In this document: positions 38,384 to 47,941 of the stretch, piece after piece | Layout: each line of letters opens with the position of its first letter | Position numbering within the stretch: the stretch's first letter is position 1 | NCBI GenBank assembly: GCA_022820485.1 | Contig: JAJEFJ010000048.1 | Span: 1-64,000, forward strand | From: Candidatus Latescibacterota bacterium | GTDB taxonomy: Bacteria > Latescibacterota > UBA2968 > UBA8231 | Reading direction: 5' to 3' | Length of the DNA stretch: 64,000 bases | Notes under the pieces: generated by a model | Database searches by the model: none | What the model saw: only the letters and a program-made list of their open reading frames with translations | What the model was told of the DNA's origin: nothing | Program-made: the position numbers and the translations under genes

Positions 38384-39880
38384 ATGCACGACCTGCTCGC
38401 AGAAATCAACTCGCCAATTTTAGACGACATCCACCGCATCGGCATTGTTTTGGCGGCTGGCCACGGCATGCGCATCCGCTCGGAGACCTCCAAGATGCTG
38501 CACGAAATTTGGGGCCAGCCAACGGCCGTGCGCGTGGCCCGCGCCGTGCAAGAGGGCCTCGACAGCCCCAATCAGGTCATCGTCGTGGGCATCAAGGGCC
38601 TAGACGTCGCCCGCGCAGCCGGCCCCCAACCGGGGCGTCTTTTCGCGTACCAAGAAAACCCAGTCCTCGGCCGGCCGGCCGGAACCGGCGACGCCGTGCG
38701 CGTCGGCCTCCAAGCCTTTCCCGCCGCGGCTGCCGACCGCGACGTGTACATCTTTTTAGGGGACATGGGGCTATTGACCGGGCAGGTCGTCGCCCAATTC
38801 CGCGCCAGCTTTGAAAACGCCGACTGCGACATGATGGTGCTCACCGGCCTGTACAGCGGCTCGACCGAGACCAACTCCTATGGCCGCATCGTGCGCGTGC
38901 CAGCCACCGACGCCTCCGGGCAGCCAGCGGGTGCCGACCACGACAAGGTCATTGAAATCAGGGAACACAAGGACATCCTCAGCCTCGACGCGGCAACGCC
39001 CTACGAAGCCGACTTCAACGGCCGCACCTACGCCTTCACGCGCCAAGAGCTGTTGGAAACGCGCGAGATCAACACCGGCGTCGTCGCCTTCAGAGAAAGC
39101 ACACTGCGCACGTACATCCAGCATCTCGACACCGACAATGCCCAAGGTGAATTGCTGCTGACCGACCTAGTGCAAATTTTCAATCAGCACCAACTCGTAG
39201 TGCGGGCGGCCACGGCCGACAGCGAAGAGGAACTCCTCGCCTTCAACGTCAAAAGCGTCTGGCGTCAGATGGAGGCCATAGCCCGCCGCTGGGCCTACGA
39301 CAAACTCAAGGACACCATCACCATCGCCGACGAGGAGGACTTCTTCATCGCCGACGAGGTCATCGAGCAGATCCTCAACATGGACGCCGAGTGCGGCCCC
39401 TTGGACATCGTCATCGGCAAGGGCACCTACATCGGCCCTCAAGTCCAGCTCAACCGTCGAGTCACCATCGGCGACCGCAGCCATCTGAGCGGCCACATAG
39501 TACTAGGCGAGGGGGTGCAAATTGGCGTTGGCGTCGAATTGAGCACATATCCAGATCAAACCCTCGCGCTCGACGACGAGGTCGAAGTGCTCAGTCGCAA
39601 TATCCTCAAGGGCAACCTGCGGATTGGCGCACACAGCCGCATCGAGTCGGGCGTACTCATGACCGGCAGCGACAAACACCCCATGCGCGTGGGCGAGCGC
39701 GTAACCATCAAGGGCACCAGCTACCTCTACGGCTGCCAAATCGACGACGACCTATTCATCGAGCACTCCGTCATCAAGGGCAAGCGAGTCGAACAGGTGC
39801 GCCGCCGCGACGGCACCATCCAGCCCGTCCGCTACGTCCTGCCGCAGCCCGAGGGCCTCGACTCCATCGCCGATTTGTGA
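38384..39880 (+). CDS. GlmU-like nucleotidyltransferase with left-handed beta-helix
   Basis: A 498-residue protein. The N-terminal half is a nucleotidyltransferase domain: IVLAAGHGMRIRSETSKMLHEI resembles the GlmU LAAGKGTRM...PKVL signature, followed by YIFLGDMGLL as the metal-binding GD motif and INTGVVAFRE. After residue 340 hexapeptide repeats appear (IGKGTYIGPQVQLNRRVTIGDRSHLSGHIVLGEGVQIG), giving a left-handed beta-helix, ending IKGKRVEQVRRRDG. It may make a UDP- or other nucleotide sugar and could acetylate as GlmU does, but the usual GlmU C-terminal histidine context is not clear. AGAAAGAG precedes the ATG. Confidence 0.65.
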   Translation: MHDLLAEINSPILDDIHRIGIVLAAGHGMRIRSETSKMLHEIWGQPTAVRVARAVQEGLDSPNQVIVVGIKGLDVARAAGPQPGRLFAYQENPVLGRPAGTGDAVRVGLQAFPAAAADRDVYIFLGDMGLLTGQVVAQFRASFENADCDMMVLTGLYSGSTETNSYGRIVRVPATDASGQPAGADHDKVIEIREHKDILSLDAATPYEADFNGRTYAFTRQELLETREINTGVVAFRESTLRTYIQHLDTDNAQGELLLTDLVQIFNQHQLVVRAATADSEEELLAFNVKSVWRQMEAIARRWAYDKLKDTITIADEEDFFIADEVIEQILNMDAECGPLDIVIGKGTYIGPQVQLNRRVTIGDRSHLSGHIVLGEGVQIGVGVELSTYPDQTLALDDEVEVLSRNILKGNLRIGAHSRIESGVLMTGSDKHPMRVGERVTIKGTSYLYGCQIDDDLFIEHSVIKGKRVEQVRRRDGTIQPVRYVLPQPEGLDSIADL

Positions 39881-39917
39881 GAAATCAGAGGCTGGCTGAG
39901 AATTCCAAATCGGCCCC

Positions 39918-42008
39918 TCAAGGCAGCTTGGTCGTCTTCTTGGCTGCTACCTGTCCATCCACCGTGACCTGATAGACATACACCCCAGCCGCCACCGCCT
40001 TGCCCGCCTCATCGCGGCCATCCCACACAAACCGATGCCCACCCGCCCCCAGCGGTCCTTCCCACAATCGACGAACCCGACGACCCAACACATCATACAT
40101 CCGCAGTGACACCTGCGCCGCGTCTGTCGCCAAGTCGAGGGGAATCACCACAGCCGGGTTGAACGGATTGGGATAGCTGTTGCCCAGCCGATGCTGCGCC
40201 GGGCGTGCTGCCGCCGTTGTCTGCACCGCAGTCGGCTGTTCGGCGACCAAACTCTTGAGCACATGGACGCCGTCAAAAAGATGATCCAACACCACCAAGT
40301 CCAAATCGCCGTCGCCATCGACATCCCCGGGCAGCACCTCAACCCCATCGCCGGCCAAGCGGTGAGTCTCCACTTGATGCGGGATACCCGCAGCGCCCCC
40401 CCAAGCGACGAACACGCCCACACCCGAAGCGCGATCCCCGCCGACAAACACCCAATCATCCACCCCATCGACGTCCAAGTCGTGCACTAACACCGACGAG
40501 CGCACAAACAGCCGGTCGTCATACAGCACTTCGGCTTCCACGCCGCCAGATCGCGGACTGCGCCGCAGCACAAGCCCTTTTCGCCCCTCCGAAGTCAGGC
40601 GCAGCGACGTAATCAAGTCCGCCTGCCCATCGCCATCGAAATCGCCCGCTACAACGTTGTCGAAGAGTTGATACCGAGCTAGCGGAACAAAGTAATCGAA
40701 TTCAAACAAGGTGCTTCCCTGCAAATCCGGCACGGTGCCTACGGGAGCCACAATACATGGGTTCAACCCGCCAATGGATAGGGGAGTCCACAGCACATCC
40801 AGCATCCCATCACTGGTAAAGTCGCCCACCTGAGAGGGCCAATAGTTTTCGGGCAGAGCCGACTGGGAGGCGGTCCACACCCCGTGCTCTATATCCCAAA
40901 CCTCTAAAAAGAAGCCGGTTTCAGTATAGTCTATTGCAAAGAGTTCGCCATCGCGGTCGCCATCAACATCCGCTATATCTACCAGCGAGCGATCACCCAC
41001 CTGCATGAGTTCCTCGATCTGGAAGTCCGACCCGATGGACCAAACCGCCACCGCTACGCCGCCATCTACCATATACAGGGCGATCTCGTCTTGGCCATCT
41101 CCCGTCACATCGCCGACGAGCACCCCCCAAATGTCTTGTTCGATCGTCTCGGAGCGCACCGTTTCAAAGGCTCCTCTACCGTCGTTGAGAACCATGACCC
41201 AGCTAGCACTACGGTCAAAACCTCTCTGCCAGATAGAGAACAGGTCAAGGTCGCCATCCCCATCTAAGTCCGTCAAGACGCCGGAGCTGTGACGGCCATC
41301 GGCGGTACCCCAACTCCCTAACCCCGGGGTAATCGGATAGAAGACCGGCGGCGCAAAAAGACCGGCCCTATCAAAGCGAAAATAGTCCACATAAGGCGGC
41401 GGTAATTCCCCCTGTAAGCGCTCTTCCACGCCGGTCAACTCGATCCAGTCAATCTCAAAAAACTCGACCCCATCGGCGTAATCGACACTAAACTGCAACC
41501 GGATATCCTGTAGCATACCCTCCCATATAACCTCGTCTGCTGCTAGATCCGCTATCCCATCTGATGCAGGTAGGGTGATCTCCACTTCTTGCCATTCGGT
41601 GGTGTAAACGAAGCCGCGTGGTCCGAACAGGTAAAACCGGGTGGAACCGCCGCCTGCTGGATCATTTCCCGGCGTGGTGAGGTTGTGCTCGTTGGTCCAA
41701 GAAAGCCAAAAGCTACCTTCCGTCGGGTTGTGGTGAACGGTGCGGAAACGGACCCGCACTTGGTCGAACAAGTGCGAATCGTAGCCGATGGAAGAGGAAA
41801 TCACTTCGACCGTCGAGTTGGACGAGACATCGATCTTCCACACGCCGTCTGCCACTTCCCCAGAGTACAGCTTAAAGTCCGCGCTCGGCCCCCAACTCAT
41901 ACCAGATTTGGCCGCCCATCCCTGCGTTGTCCCGTCGTCGAAATCCCACCGGATTGCCTCGGCAGGGACGCTCCACAGCACGACGCATACAATAGCCAAT
42001 GGTAACAT
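39918..42008 (-). CDS. Secreted FG-GAP/VCBS repeat protein with FlgD-like C-terminal sorting domain (copy 1)
   Basis: A 696-residue exported protein starting at ATG 42008 with GGAGGA upstream; the longer open frame from 42074 has no signal. Signal MLPLAIVCVVLWSVPAEA is followed by IRWDFDDGTTQGWAAKSG and a lectin-like beta-sandwich to about residue 190. Residues 230-580 hold FG-GAP/VCBS repeats (LTDLDGDGDLDLFSIW, VGDVTGDGQDEIALYM, GDFDGDGQADLITSL, HDLDVDGVDDWVFVGG) that bind calcium. The last 85 residues (YPNPFNPAV, WDGRDEAGKAVAAGVYVYQV, ending KKTTKLP) form a FlgD/type-IX-like sorting or anchoring domain. Translated after copy 2, with which it forms an operon. Confidence 0.75.
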   Translation of the reverse strand: MLPLAIVCVVLWSVPAEAIRWDFDDGTTQGWAAKSGMSWGPSADFKLYSGEVADGVWKIDVSSNSTVEVISSSIGYDSHLFDQVRVRFRTVHHNPTEGSFWLSWTNEHNLTTPGNDPAGGGSTRFYLFGPRGFVYTTEWQEVEITLPASDGIADLAADEVIWEGMLQDIRLQFSVDYADGVEFFEIDWIELTGVEERLQGELPPPYVDYFRFDRAGLFAPPVFYPITPGLGSWGTADGRHSSGVLTDLDGDGDLDLFSIWQRGFDRSASWVMVLNDGRGAFETVRSETIEQDIWGVLVGDVTGDGQDEIALYMVDGGVAVAVWSIGSDFQIEELMQVGDRSLVDIADVDGDRDGELFAIDYTETGFFLEVWDIEHGVWTASQSALPENYWPSQVGDFTSDGMLDVLWTPLSIGGLNPCIVAPVGTVPDLQGSTLFEFDYFVPLARYQLFDNVVAGDFDGDGQADLITSLRLTSEGRKGLVLRRSPRSGGVEAEVLYDDRLFVRSSVLVHDLDVDGVDDWVFVGGDRASGVGVFVAWGGAAGIPHQVETHRLAGDGVEVLPGDVDGDGDLDLVVLDHLFDGVHVLKSLVAEQPTAVQTTAAARPAQHRLGNSYPNPFNPAVVIPLDLATDAAQVSLRMYDVLGRRVRRLWEGPLGAGGHRFVWDGRDEAGKAVAAGVYVYQVTVDGQVAAKKTTKLP

Positions 42009-42070
42009 GATATAGATCCTCCACTCGGTAAAAGAGTCAGAGGCTGGCTGAGAATTCCAAATTCGGCTCC

Positions 42071-44134
42071 TCAAGGCAGCTTGGTCGTCTTCTTGGCTGC
42101 TACCTGTCCATCCACCATCACCTGATAGACATACACGCCAGCCGCCACCGCCTTGCCCGCCTCATCGCGGCCATCCCACACAAACCGATGCCCACCCGGC
42201 CCCAGCGGTCCTTCCCACAATCGACGCACCCGACGCCCCAACACATCATACACCGTCAGCGACACCTCGGCCGCGTCGGTCGCCAAGTCGAGAGGCAGCA
42301 CCACTGCCGGATTGAATGGATTGGGATAGCTGTTGCCCAGCCGATGCTGCACTGGAAGTGCTACCGCCGTTGTCTGCACCGCAGTCGGCTGTGCATCAAC
42401 CAAACTCTTGAGCACGTGGACGCCGTCATACAGATGATCCAACACCACCAAGTCTATATCGCCGTCGCCATCGACGTCCCCGGGCAGCACTTCAACCCCA
42501 TCACCGGCCAAGCGGTGAGTCTCCACTTCATGCGGGATACCCGCAGCACCCCCCCAAGCGACGAACACGCCCACCCCCGAGGCGCGGTCCCCGCCGACAA
42601 ACACCCAATCATCCACCCCATCGACGTCCAAGTCATGCACTAACACCTGCGAGCGCACAAACAGCCGGTCGTCATACAGCACTTCGGCTTCTCGCTGGCT
42701 GCGCCGCAATACAAGCCCTCTGCGTCCCTCCAAAGTCAGGCGCAGCGACGTAATCAAGTCCGCCTGCCCATCGCCGTCGAAATCGCCCGCTATGACATTA
42801 TTGTCGTAGAGATCAGACTGGGGGAGCCGCACCCAATAGTCGAATGCAAATACGGCGTCCCGCTGCAAATCCGGTGCGTCGCCTAGAGGGGCCACAAGCA
42901 GCGTATTCTCCCCCCCGCTGATTCTGGGGGTCCACAGTGCGTCCAGCGTCCCATCGCCGGTAAAGTCGCCCACCTGAGAGGACCAATGATGCTCGTTACT
43001 AGCCTTCACCTGCGAGGCGGTCCACACGCCGTTTTCTACATCCCAGACCTCCAGAAAAATCTCGTCGTCCGCAGAGCGTCTGCCGGCAAAGAGTTCGACA
43101 TCGCCGTCATCATCCGAATCGGCCATGCCGATTAACGTGCCCCTGCGCTGCGTATGTTCCTCGATCTCAAAGTCCGACCCAATGGACCAAACCGCGAAGC
43201 TGATATCCATCGACAGGGCGATCTCGTCTTGGCCATCGCCGGTCATATCGCCGGCGAACATCCCCCACAGGCCGGGTTCAAGCTCCTCGGAACGCACGGT
43301 TTTGAAGGCTCCCGTACCATCGTTGAGCGCCATAACCCAACTCACGCTGGGGTTGAAAATGCCCTTTATCCAGCTAGAAAAAAGGTCGAGGTCGCCATCG
43401 GCATCCAAGTCCGTCAAGACACCGAATCGCCTGTCGTAAAATCCCACCCAATCCCCTAACCCCGGGGTAATCGGATGGAAGACCGGCGGCGCAAAACGCC
43501 CGGTTCCCTCAAAGCGAAAATAGTCCACATAGGGCGGGGGTAATTCCCCCTGTAAGCGCTCTTCCACGCCAGTCAACTCGATCCAGTCAATCTCAAAAAA
43601 CTCAACTCCATCGGTGGGACCGCCGACGAAAAATCGTACGCGGATATCCTGTAGCATACCCTCCCAAATTTTCTCGGTTTCATCGTCTGATGTGGGCAGG
43701 ACAATCTCTTCTTCTTGCCACTCAGTAGTGTAAACGAAGCCGCTTTGTCCTGATGCAAGAAACCGGGCTTTATAACTCCCTTCAGGGTCCGTCCCGGGCG
43801 TCGTGCTATTGCGCTCATTGGTCCAGGTGAGCAAAAAGCCTCCTACGGTTGGGCTGTGATGGACGGAGCGGAAGCGGACCCGCACCCGGTCGAACAGGAG
43901 AGAATCATAGCCAATGAAAGAGGAAATCACTTCGACCGTTCCGGAGGACGAAATGTCGATCCTCCACACGCCGTCTGCCACCTCTCCGGGGTATAGCTTA
44001 AAGTCCATGGTAAGCCCTCTCCCAATACCAGTTTTGGCGGCCCATCCTTGCGTCGTCCCGTCGTCGAAATCCCACCGAATCGCTTCGGCGAAACTGCTCG
44101 ACAATACAAGGCATACAACAACCAACGGTAACAT
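42071..44134 (-). CDS. Secreted FG-GAP/VCBS repeat protein with FlgD-like C-terminal sorting domain (copy 2)
   Basis: A 687-residue exported protein with the same order of parts as copy 1. ATG 44134 is chosen because AAGGAG lies 8 bases upstream and the signal MLPLVVVCLVLSSSFAEA begins there; a GTG five codons earlier is possible. Repeats LTDLDADGDLDLFSSW, AGDMTGDGQDEIALSM and GDFDGDGQADLITSL are followed by the FlgD-like tail (YPNPFNPAVVLPLD, GRDEAGKAVAAGVYVYQV). It is the first gene of the pair and stands 62 bases before copy 1. Confidence 0.75.
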   Translation of the reverse strand: MLPLVVVCLVLSSSFAEAIRWDFDDGTTQGWAAKTGIGRGLTMDFKLYPGEVADGVWRIDISSSGTVEVISSFIGYDSLLFDRVRVRFRSVHHSPTVGGFLLTWTNERNSTTPGTDPEGSYKARFLASGQSGFVYTTEWQEEEIVLPTSDDETEKIWEGMLQDIRVRFFVGGPTDGVEFFEIDWIELTGVEERLQGELPPPYVDYFRFEGTGRFAPPVFHPITPGLGDWVGFYDRRFGVLTDLDADGDLDLFSSWIKGIFNPSVSWVMALNDGTGAFKTVRSEELEPGLWGMFAGDMTGDGQDEIALSMDISFAVWSIGSDFEIEEHTQRRGTLIGMADSDDDGDVELFAGRRSADDEIFLEVWDVENGVWTASQVKASNEHHWSSQVGDFTGDGTLDALWTPRISGGENTLLVAPLGDAPDLQRDAVFAFDYWVRLPQSDLYDNNVIAGDFDGDGQADLITSLRLTLEGRRGLVLRRSQREAEVLYDDRLFVRSQVLVHDLDVDGVDDWVFVGGDRASGVGVFVAWGGAAGIPHEVETHRLAGDGVEVLPGDVDGDGDIDLVVLDHLYDGVHVLKSLVDAQPTAVQTTAVALPVQHRLGNSYPNPFNPAVVLPLDLATDAAEVSLTVYDVLGRRVRRLWEGPLGPGGHRFVWDGRDEAGKAVAAGVYVYQVMVDGQVAAKKTTKLP

Positions 44135-44176
44135 ATACAGCTCCTTCACTCGATAAAAGGATCACTTGTACAAGCC

Positions 44177-44209
44177 AATGGTTCGGCGCAGGACTCGCGC
44201 CGAACCATT
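44177..44209 (-). terminator. Perfect 13-bp hairpin between genes
   Basis: AATGGTTCGGCGC (44177-44189) and GCGCCGAACCATT (44197-44209) form a perfect stem with a 7-base loop, between the small Cys protein and copy 2 of the secreted protein. No T-run follows on either strand; it probably separates the two transcripts. Confidence 0.55.
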
Positions 44210-44249
44210 ACAAACAGATAGCTATACTCCTAATATCTGTATATGGACA

Positions 44250-44537
44250 TCAAGGCATGCAGAACGAATATAAGAAGGTTCTGGTGCCGCACTCTACTTC
44301 GTAGACATCTACATTAGTCGGTTTCGGAGCCTCGCAGTCCGGATGGTGATGAGTGATCACATGATCAATCGTCGACGGCTCGTCGCAGGGCTCTGGAGCG
44401 GCTTCAGCGTCGCCTGTTCCCAGCAGGGCGACCATAACCAGCAGCACCAACATGCCGGCGATCAACCTCAGCGTAAGCCGCTGCCGAGTTGGGACCGAGC
44501 CGTTGGTGGCTCCGATAAACCTCCTCATAGTCTTCAT
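44250..44537 (-). CDS. Small exported cysteine-containing protein
   Basis: A 95-residue protein with a long basic n-region, a hydrophobic stretch LIAGMLVLLVMVALLGTG and AEAA cleavage site. The mature peptide of about 48 residues carries four cysteines (PCDEP, DCEAP, ECGTR, SFCMP) and an HVITHHHPDC histidine cluster, so it may form disulfides or bind metal. The ATG has GGAGGG 8 bases upstream, supporting expression. No family recognised. A strong hairpin follows it. Confidence 0.5.
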   Translation of the reverse strand: MKTMRRFIGATNGSVPTRQRLTLRLIAGMLVLLVMVALLGTGDAEAAPEPCDEPSTIDHVITHHHPDCEAPKPTNVDVYEVECGTRTFLYSFCMP

Positions 44538-44657
44538 TCTTCTTCCCTCCTAAATGGCCCAGTGCTCCCGAAGCCCGGTGCTGCGTTGGCACTGGAAGTG
44601 AGTTAAAATAACGATTACGAGTTACAACATACATGCTGATGCCCGCCAATACAAACG

Positions 44658-45995
44658 TCAGTCCGCATTGACCAATTGCCGGGCCAAGGACCCCTCGCGC
44701 GTCAACGCATACACCACCATATTCACCCCCAAATTATAGACCAACTCTTCCTCCGCACCCACGCGAAACGGACTATTGACCACATTAAGCGCCGTAGCCC
44801 AATCCCGCTCCTGCCCGGCAATTCCCGCCCAGAAATCAGCATAGCCCCGCAGCGAATACACGCCCACCAACTGCTCCTCAACCACAATGCCCTCCAAATA
44901 GTCCGGAGTTAGCGGTGCGGCTTCGCCTGTTATAAAGTGCATATCGCGCATCCCCCGTGGGAGGCTGTCCACATCGTAGAAGCAATGATAGAGAGGATGG
45001 CTCATCGCTAATCGAGTAAACCGCCAGTCCTTCCCTTCTTGATAGCCAACCGACTCAAAGCTAGCTCGAATCAGGGAACGCACCGCCGGAATATCCAAAT
45101 CCGCGTCGCTGTAATCGGGCCGCAAAAAGCGCACAACCTCGGCAAACAAGAAGCCGCCCGAAGTCAAATACGCCCCTAAATTGGCCGCTTCCACCTCGGT
45201 AAACTCAAAAGGTGCGTTCGCCGTAAACAGCACAAAGGGCACCTGCAAAAGCTGCGGATCGTCCAGCGCCACCGCGTCGAGCACTTCGACGTGGACTTGC
45301 GTCCGGGCGACCATCTTATCGGCCAACCCGTGCAGCATCCTTTTTTCAACCATTTGGCGCGTCTGATCCAATTGGCGCGTCTGATACTGTCGGCGTCCGC
45401 CGGTGTCGATATTTTCCTGTTCAGCCTGTTCGATGGACGGGCTGTGGACATTGGACAAATAGAGAAAGCCTTTGAGCTTGCGCCGATCGTTTGGATTGAC
45501 GACTACCATCGCCCGGTGCCGCCCGGTGTCGAGCGCCTGCACATCCATCAGTTCCAAGGCTAAGTCGATCTCGTCCGTGCCCTGACGCGACCCTTCTAAC
45601 GCTCCGGTACGCAACTGCGGGCCAATCTGCCGAGCCGGGAAATCCGGGCTAGGCAACACCGGCCAGTCCGGCAGCGACGCCGTCGGCAGTCGGGGCGCCA
45701 ATGTCTGGAATACAGGCAACGGACGCATCGCCGCAGGAGCCGGCCGCATGGCAGCGACCGGGGCGGTTTGGAAGGCCGGGCGGCGCACTAAGGGACGCTG
45801 GCGGAGCCGTTGGCGGCGGGTGAGGGTGCGCGGCGGGGGCGGCTGTTTGGCAAACTTCACCACGACCGGCGATTGGACGGGAAATTGCGTAACCCGCTCG
45901 CGGTGCGTTACTCCGAAGATCACCAGCAGATGCAAGGCCAGCGACAACGCCAAGCAGCTTTGGAGTATTCTATTTTTGCGGAATGGGATTTTCAT
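44658..45995 (-). CDS. DUF4159 domain protein with N-terminal membrane anchor
   Basis: A 445-residue protein starting at ATG 45995; an in-frame TTG 12 codons earlier is less likely. Residues 12-30 form one membrane segment (SCLALSLALHLLVIFGV), followed by a Pro/Arg-rich linker to about 150. The C-terminal 220 residues match DUF4159, a glutamine-amidotransferase-like fold (PFVLFTANAPFEFTEVEAANLGAYLTSGGFLFAE, YHCFYDVDSLPRG, GIVVEEQLVGVYSLRGYADFW, NLGVNMVVYALTREG). Such proteins often accompany MoxR and von Willebrand-type genes, but none is next to this one. Role unknown, envelope-located. Confidence 0.7.
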   Translation of the reverse strand: MKIPFRKNRILQSCLALSLALHLLVIFGVTHRERVTQFPVQSPVVVKFAKQPPPPRTLTRRQRLRQRPLVRRPAFQTAPVAAMRPAPAAMRPLPVFQTLAPRLPTASLPDWPVLPSPDFPARQIGPQLRTGALEGSRQGTDEIDLALELMDVQALDTGRHRAMVVVNPNDRRKLKGFLYLSNVHSPSIEQAEQENIDTGGRRQYQTRQLDQTRQMVEKRMLHGLADKMVARTQVHVEVLDAVALDDPQLLQVPFVLFTANAPFEFTEVEAANLGAYLTSGGFLFAEVVRFLRPDYSDADLDIPAVRSLIRASFESVGYQEGKDWRFTRLAMSHPLYHCFYDVDSLPRGMRDMHFITGEAAPLTPDYLEGIVVEEQLVGVYSLRGYADFWAGIAGQERDWATALNVVNSPFRVGAEEELVYNLGVNMVVYALTREGSLARQLVNAD

Positions 45996-46064
45996 CTGCT
46001 CGCGTCTCTTTGCAAAGGGCGGCTTTAACAATCGAGACAGTTGCTTTCCCCACTCCGGTGGTGC

Positions 46065-46982
46065 TCACTGGTCACTGACCACTGCCGCAAGCAGCGACTT
46101 GGCAACCTTGCAGACCATCGTATAGGCCGGGTCGTACACATTCCCCATATCGTATTCTACACACTGTCCCAACAGCGCGTGGGCACTCAGCTCAGAGAGT
46201 CCGTAGTCCTCGGTAAGCCAATTCACCAACTCGGTAGTGGCGTGCTGCACGCATTGGTCCAAAGGACGCGCATTGCCGACCGCGAGAATGTGCGTGTCGT
46301 TTTCAGCGCGGGGCCAGCCGATCTGCTTGCCCTTGATCACATCTACGCTAAACGTCGTGTCAAAGGAGATTTCCACGCCCGTGCCGACGATCTCGCCGTC
46401 GCCCTGAACGGCGTGCCCGTCTCCCAGATGGAAGAGCGCCCCCGGAGCCTCGACCGGCAAATAGACGGTCACGCCGGTGACAAAGCCTCGGTAATCCATG
46501 TTGCCGCCGTGGGTCGCAGAGGTCGCCGTGGAAATGGCCTGACCGCGCGGCGGAGCCACCCCGAAACAGCCTACCATCGGATCGAGGGGCAGCACCACGC
46601 CCGGCAGGACATCCGGTTGCGTTGTCGTACCGGCCGCGAGGTCAATCGGCCACCGCAGCGGCTGTTCTTCGCGCTTAATCCCAGTTGTAAAACCCGGGTC
46701 CAGCACATTGGGCGCGATTGCCCAGCTCGTCCAGCCCCAGTCGCGGTTGGGATAGAGCTTGTCGAAGTGAACCACCAAAGTGTCGCTTGGTTCAGCGTCC
46801 TTGATATAGAACGGACCCGTCATGGGGTTCCCGCGCTCGGCGACTCGCTCGCCGCGCTGGTCCCAGCCGCGAGCATCCACCGTGGTCGTCGAGACGGTAT
46901 CCCCAGACTCGATCTCCAGCACGGGATCGTGCCAGCCAATGGTATTGTGGTAGTGGGTGGGAGTGAATTCGTGATGAGCCAT
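46065..46982 (-). CDS. Acetamidase/formamidase family protein
   Basis: A 305-residue enzyme of the FmdA/AmdA family that hydrolyses formamide or short amides to ammonia and an acid. Family features are the N-terminal HYHNTIGWHDP..ESGDTV, TGPFYIKDAEPSDTLVVHF, FGVAPPRGQAI, HGGNMDY and LFHLGDGHAVQGDGEI. The ATG has GAGGTC close upstream. Ammonia release links it in function with the urease operon later in the window, though they are 14 kb apart. Its neighbour downstream is the DUF4159 gene with a 69-base gap. Confidence 0.9.
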   Translation of the reverse strand: MAHHEFTPTHYHNTIGWHDPVLEIESGDTVSTTTVDARGWDQRGERVAERGNPMTGPFYIKDAEPSDTLVVHFDKLYPNRDWGWTSWAIAPNVLDPGFTTGIKREEQPLRWPIDLAAGTTTQPDVLPGVVLPLDPMVGCFGVAPPRGQAISTATSATHGGNMDYRGFVTGVTVYLPVEAPGALFHLGDGHAVQGDGEIVGTGVEISFDTTFSVDVIKGKQIGWPRAENDTHILAVGNARPLDQCVQHATTELVNWLTEDYGLSELSAHALLGQCVEYDMGNVYDPAYTMVCKVAKSLLAAVVSDQ

Positions 46983-47044
46983 AGGACCTCGCAGAAGATG
47001 TGGAGTGCATGGAAAAACTGCTAGCTAAGAGCTTGCAAAGCTAC

Positions 47045-47941
47045 TCAAATTTCCAAGGCGGAAAAAGGTGACAGAAAGAACGCGGCTAGGTCGCCCCGGG
47101 CCGCGGCCTGTTCTAGTACCCCAATTTCCGCACCCAACTCGTCCGCAATCCGCACCCGCACGTCCGCATCCGCCACGGCATTATCCAAGTGCCCGACGAG
47201 CTGGTCCAACACCTGCCGCCGCACGTGAGAGTGCATTCGACCCGTGTCAAAACACTCGGCGCAAAAGCGCGACACGTGCTCCTTTTTGGCCACTAGCTCG
47301 GTGCGTCCCAACGCCAACGCCAAAATGACGCGATGCAGCACGCCAGCGAAATCCACCTCAACCTGCTCAAGCAAAGCGGCCACCGATGGCTGCGGCAACG
47401 AGCGCACAAAGGCCACCTTGCCGGTTAGCTCTTGCAACATTCGACCATCGGCGCGTAGGTCGATGGCGCTGGGACCGGCCCACGTCTCGGGCACGAGCTT
47501 TGCCAAAGCTGCGACTTTGGGCTGCCGATCGGGCCAAAAGCCCAGCTCGGAACAGCCGACCAAGGCGCGGGCCTGCTCGCGCATCTCTTCCAAACGCCGG
47601 AAAGCGCGCTCCCAACCCTGCTTGTAGAGCGCGTCAAACGGGTCGCTAACCAGCTTGGCGACGGCCGCGTTGAGATCACCACCACTTGCCTCCTCCAGCG
47701 CCAAGTCCATGCACGCCAAGCCCTGCTCCATACCTTGGCGCAACTGGTCGCGGCCAAGGGCAATGCCTGTGCGATTGCGCTGGGCAAAGCCCAACCCGCG
47801 GATCCGCAGATAAGCCCGCAGCGAATCCATAAAGCGCGGCGGCAACTGCTCGTATTCGAGACCCGCGGCGACCACTTGGCCGATGAAACTATTGTGGTCG
47901 AGCGGGACTTGGTTGAGATCGACGCGCGCTAGCCGGCTCAC
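47045..47941 (-). CDS. Hypothetical protein, possible C-terminal half of a split DUF6178-like protein
   Basis: A 298-residue helical, soluble protein. I start it at the GTG (47941-47939) that overlaps the TGA of the upstream gene by 4 bases and has GGAGGG 6 bases before it; a GTG nine codons earlier also exists. Segments like LNAAVAKLVSDPFDALYKQGWERAFRRLEEMREQARALVG recall the C-terminal part of DUF6178 proteins, which are normally single 550-residue chains. This family call is tentative. No membrane segment. Confidence 0.5.
   Translation of the reverse strand: MSRLARVDLNQVPLDHNSFIGQVVAAGLEYEQLPPRFMDSLRAYLRIRGLGFAQRNRTGIALGRDQLRQGMEQGLACMDLALEEASGGDLNAAVAKLVSDPFDALYKQGWERAFRRLEEMREQARALVGCSELGFWPDRQPKVAALAKLVPETWAGPSAIDLRADGRMLQELTGKVAFVRSLPQPSVAALLEQVEVDFAGVLHRVILALALGRTELVAKKEHVSRFCAECFDTGRMHSHVRRQVLDQLVGHLDNAVADADVRVRIADELGAEIGVLEQAAARGDLAAFFLSPFSALEI

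Larger units (their letters stand above)
39887..44134 (-). repeat. Tandem duplication of a secreted-protein gene
   Basis: Two adjacent genes, 39918-42008 and 42071-44134, share sequence of high identity. The duplicated segment includes the 3' flank AGAGGCTGGCTGAGAATTCCA (first copy near 39888, second near 42041), so the repeat unit is about 2.15 kb. The C-terminal domains and the VCBS repeats are most similar; the middle has diverged. Confidence 0.7.
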
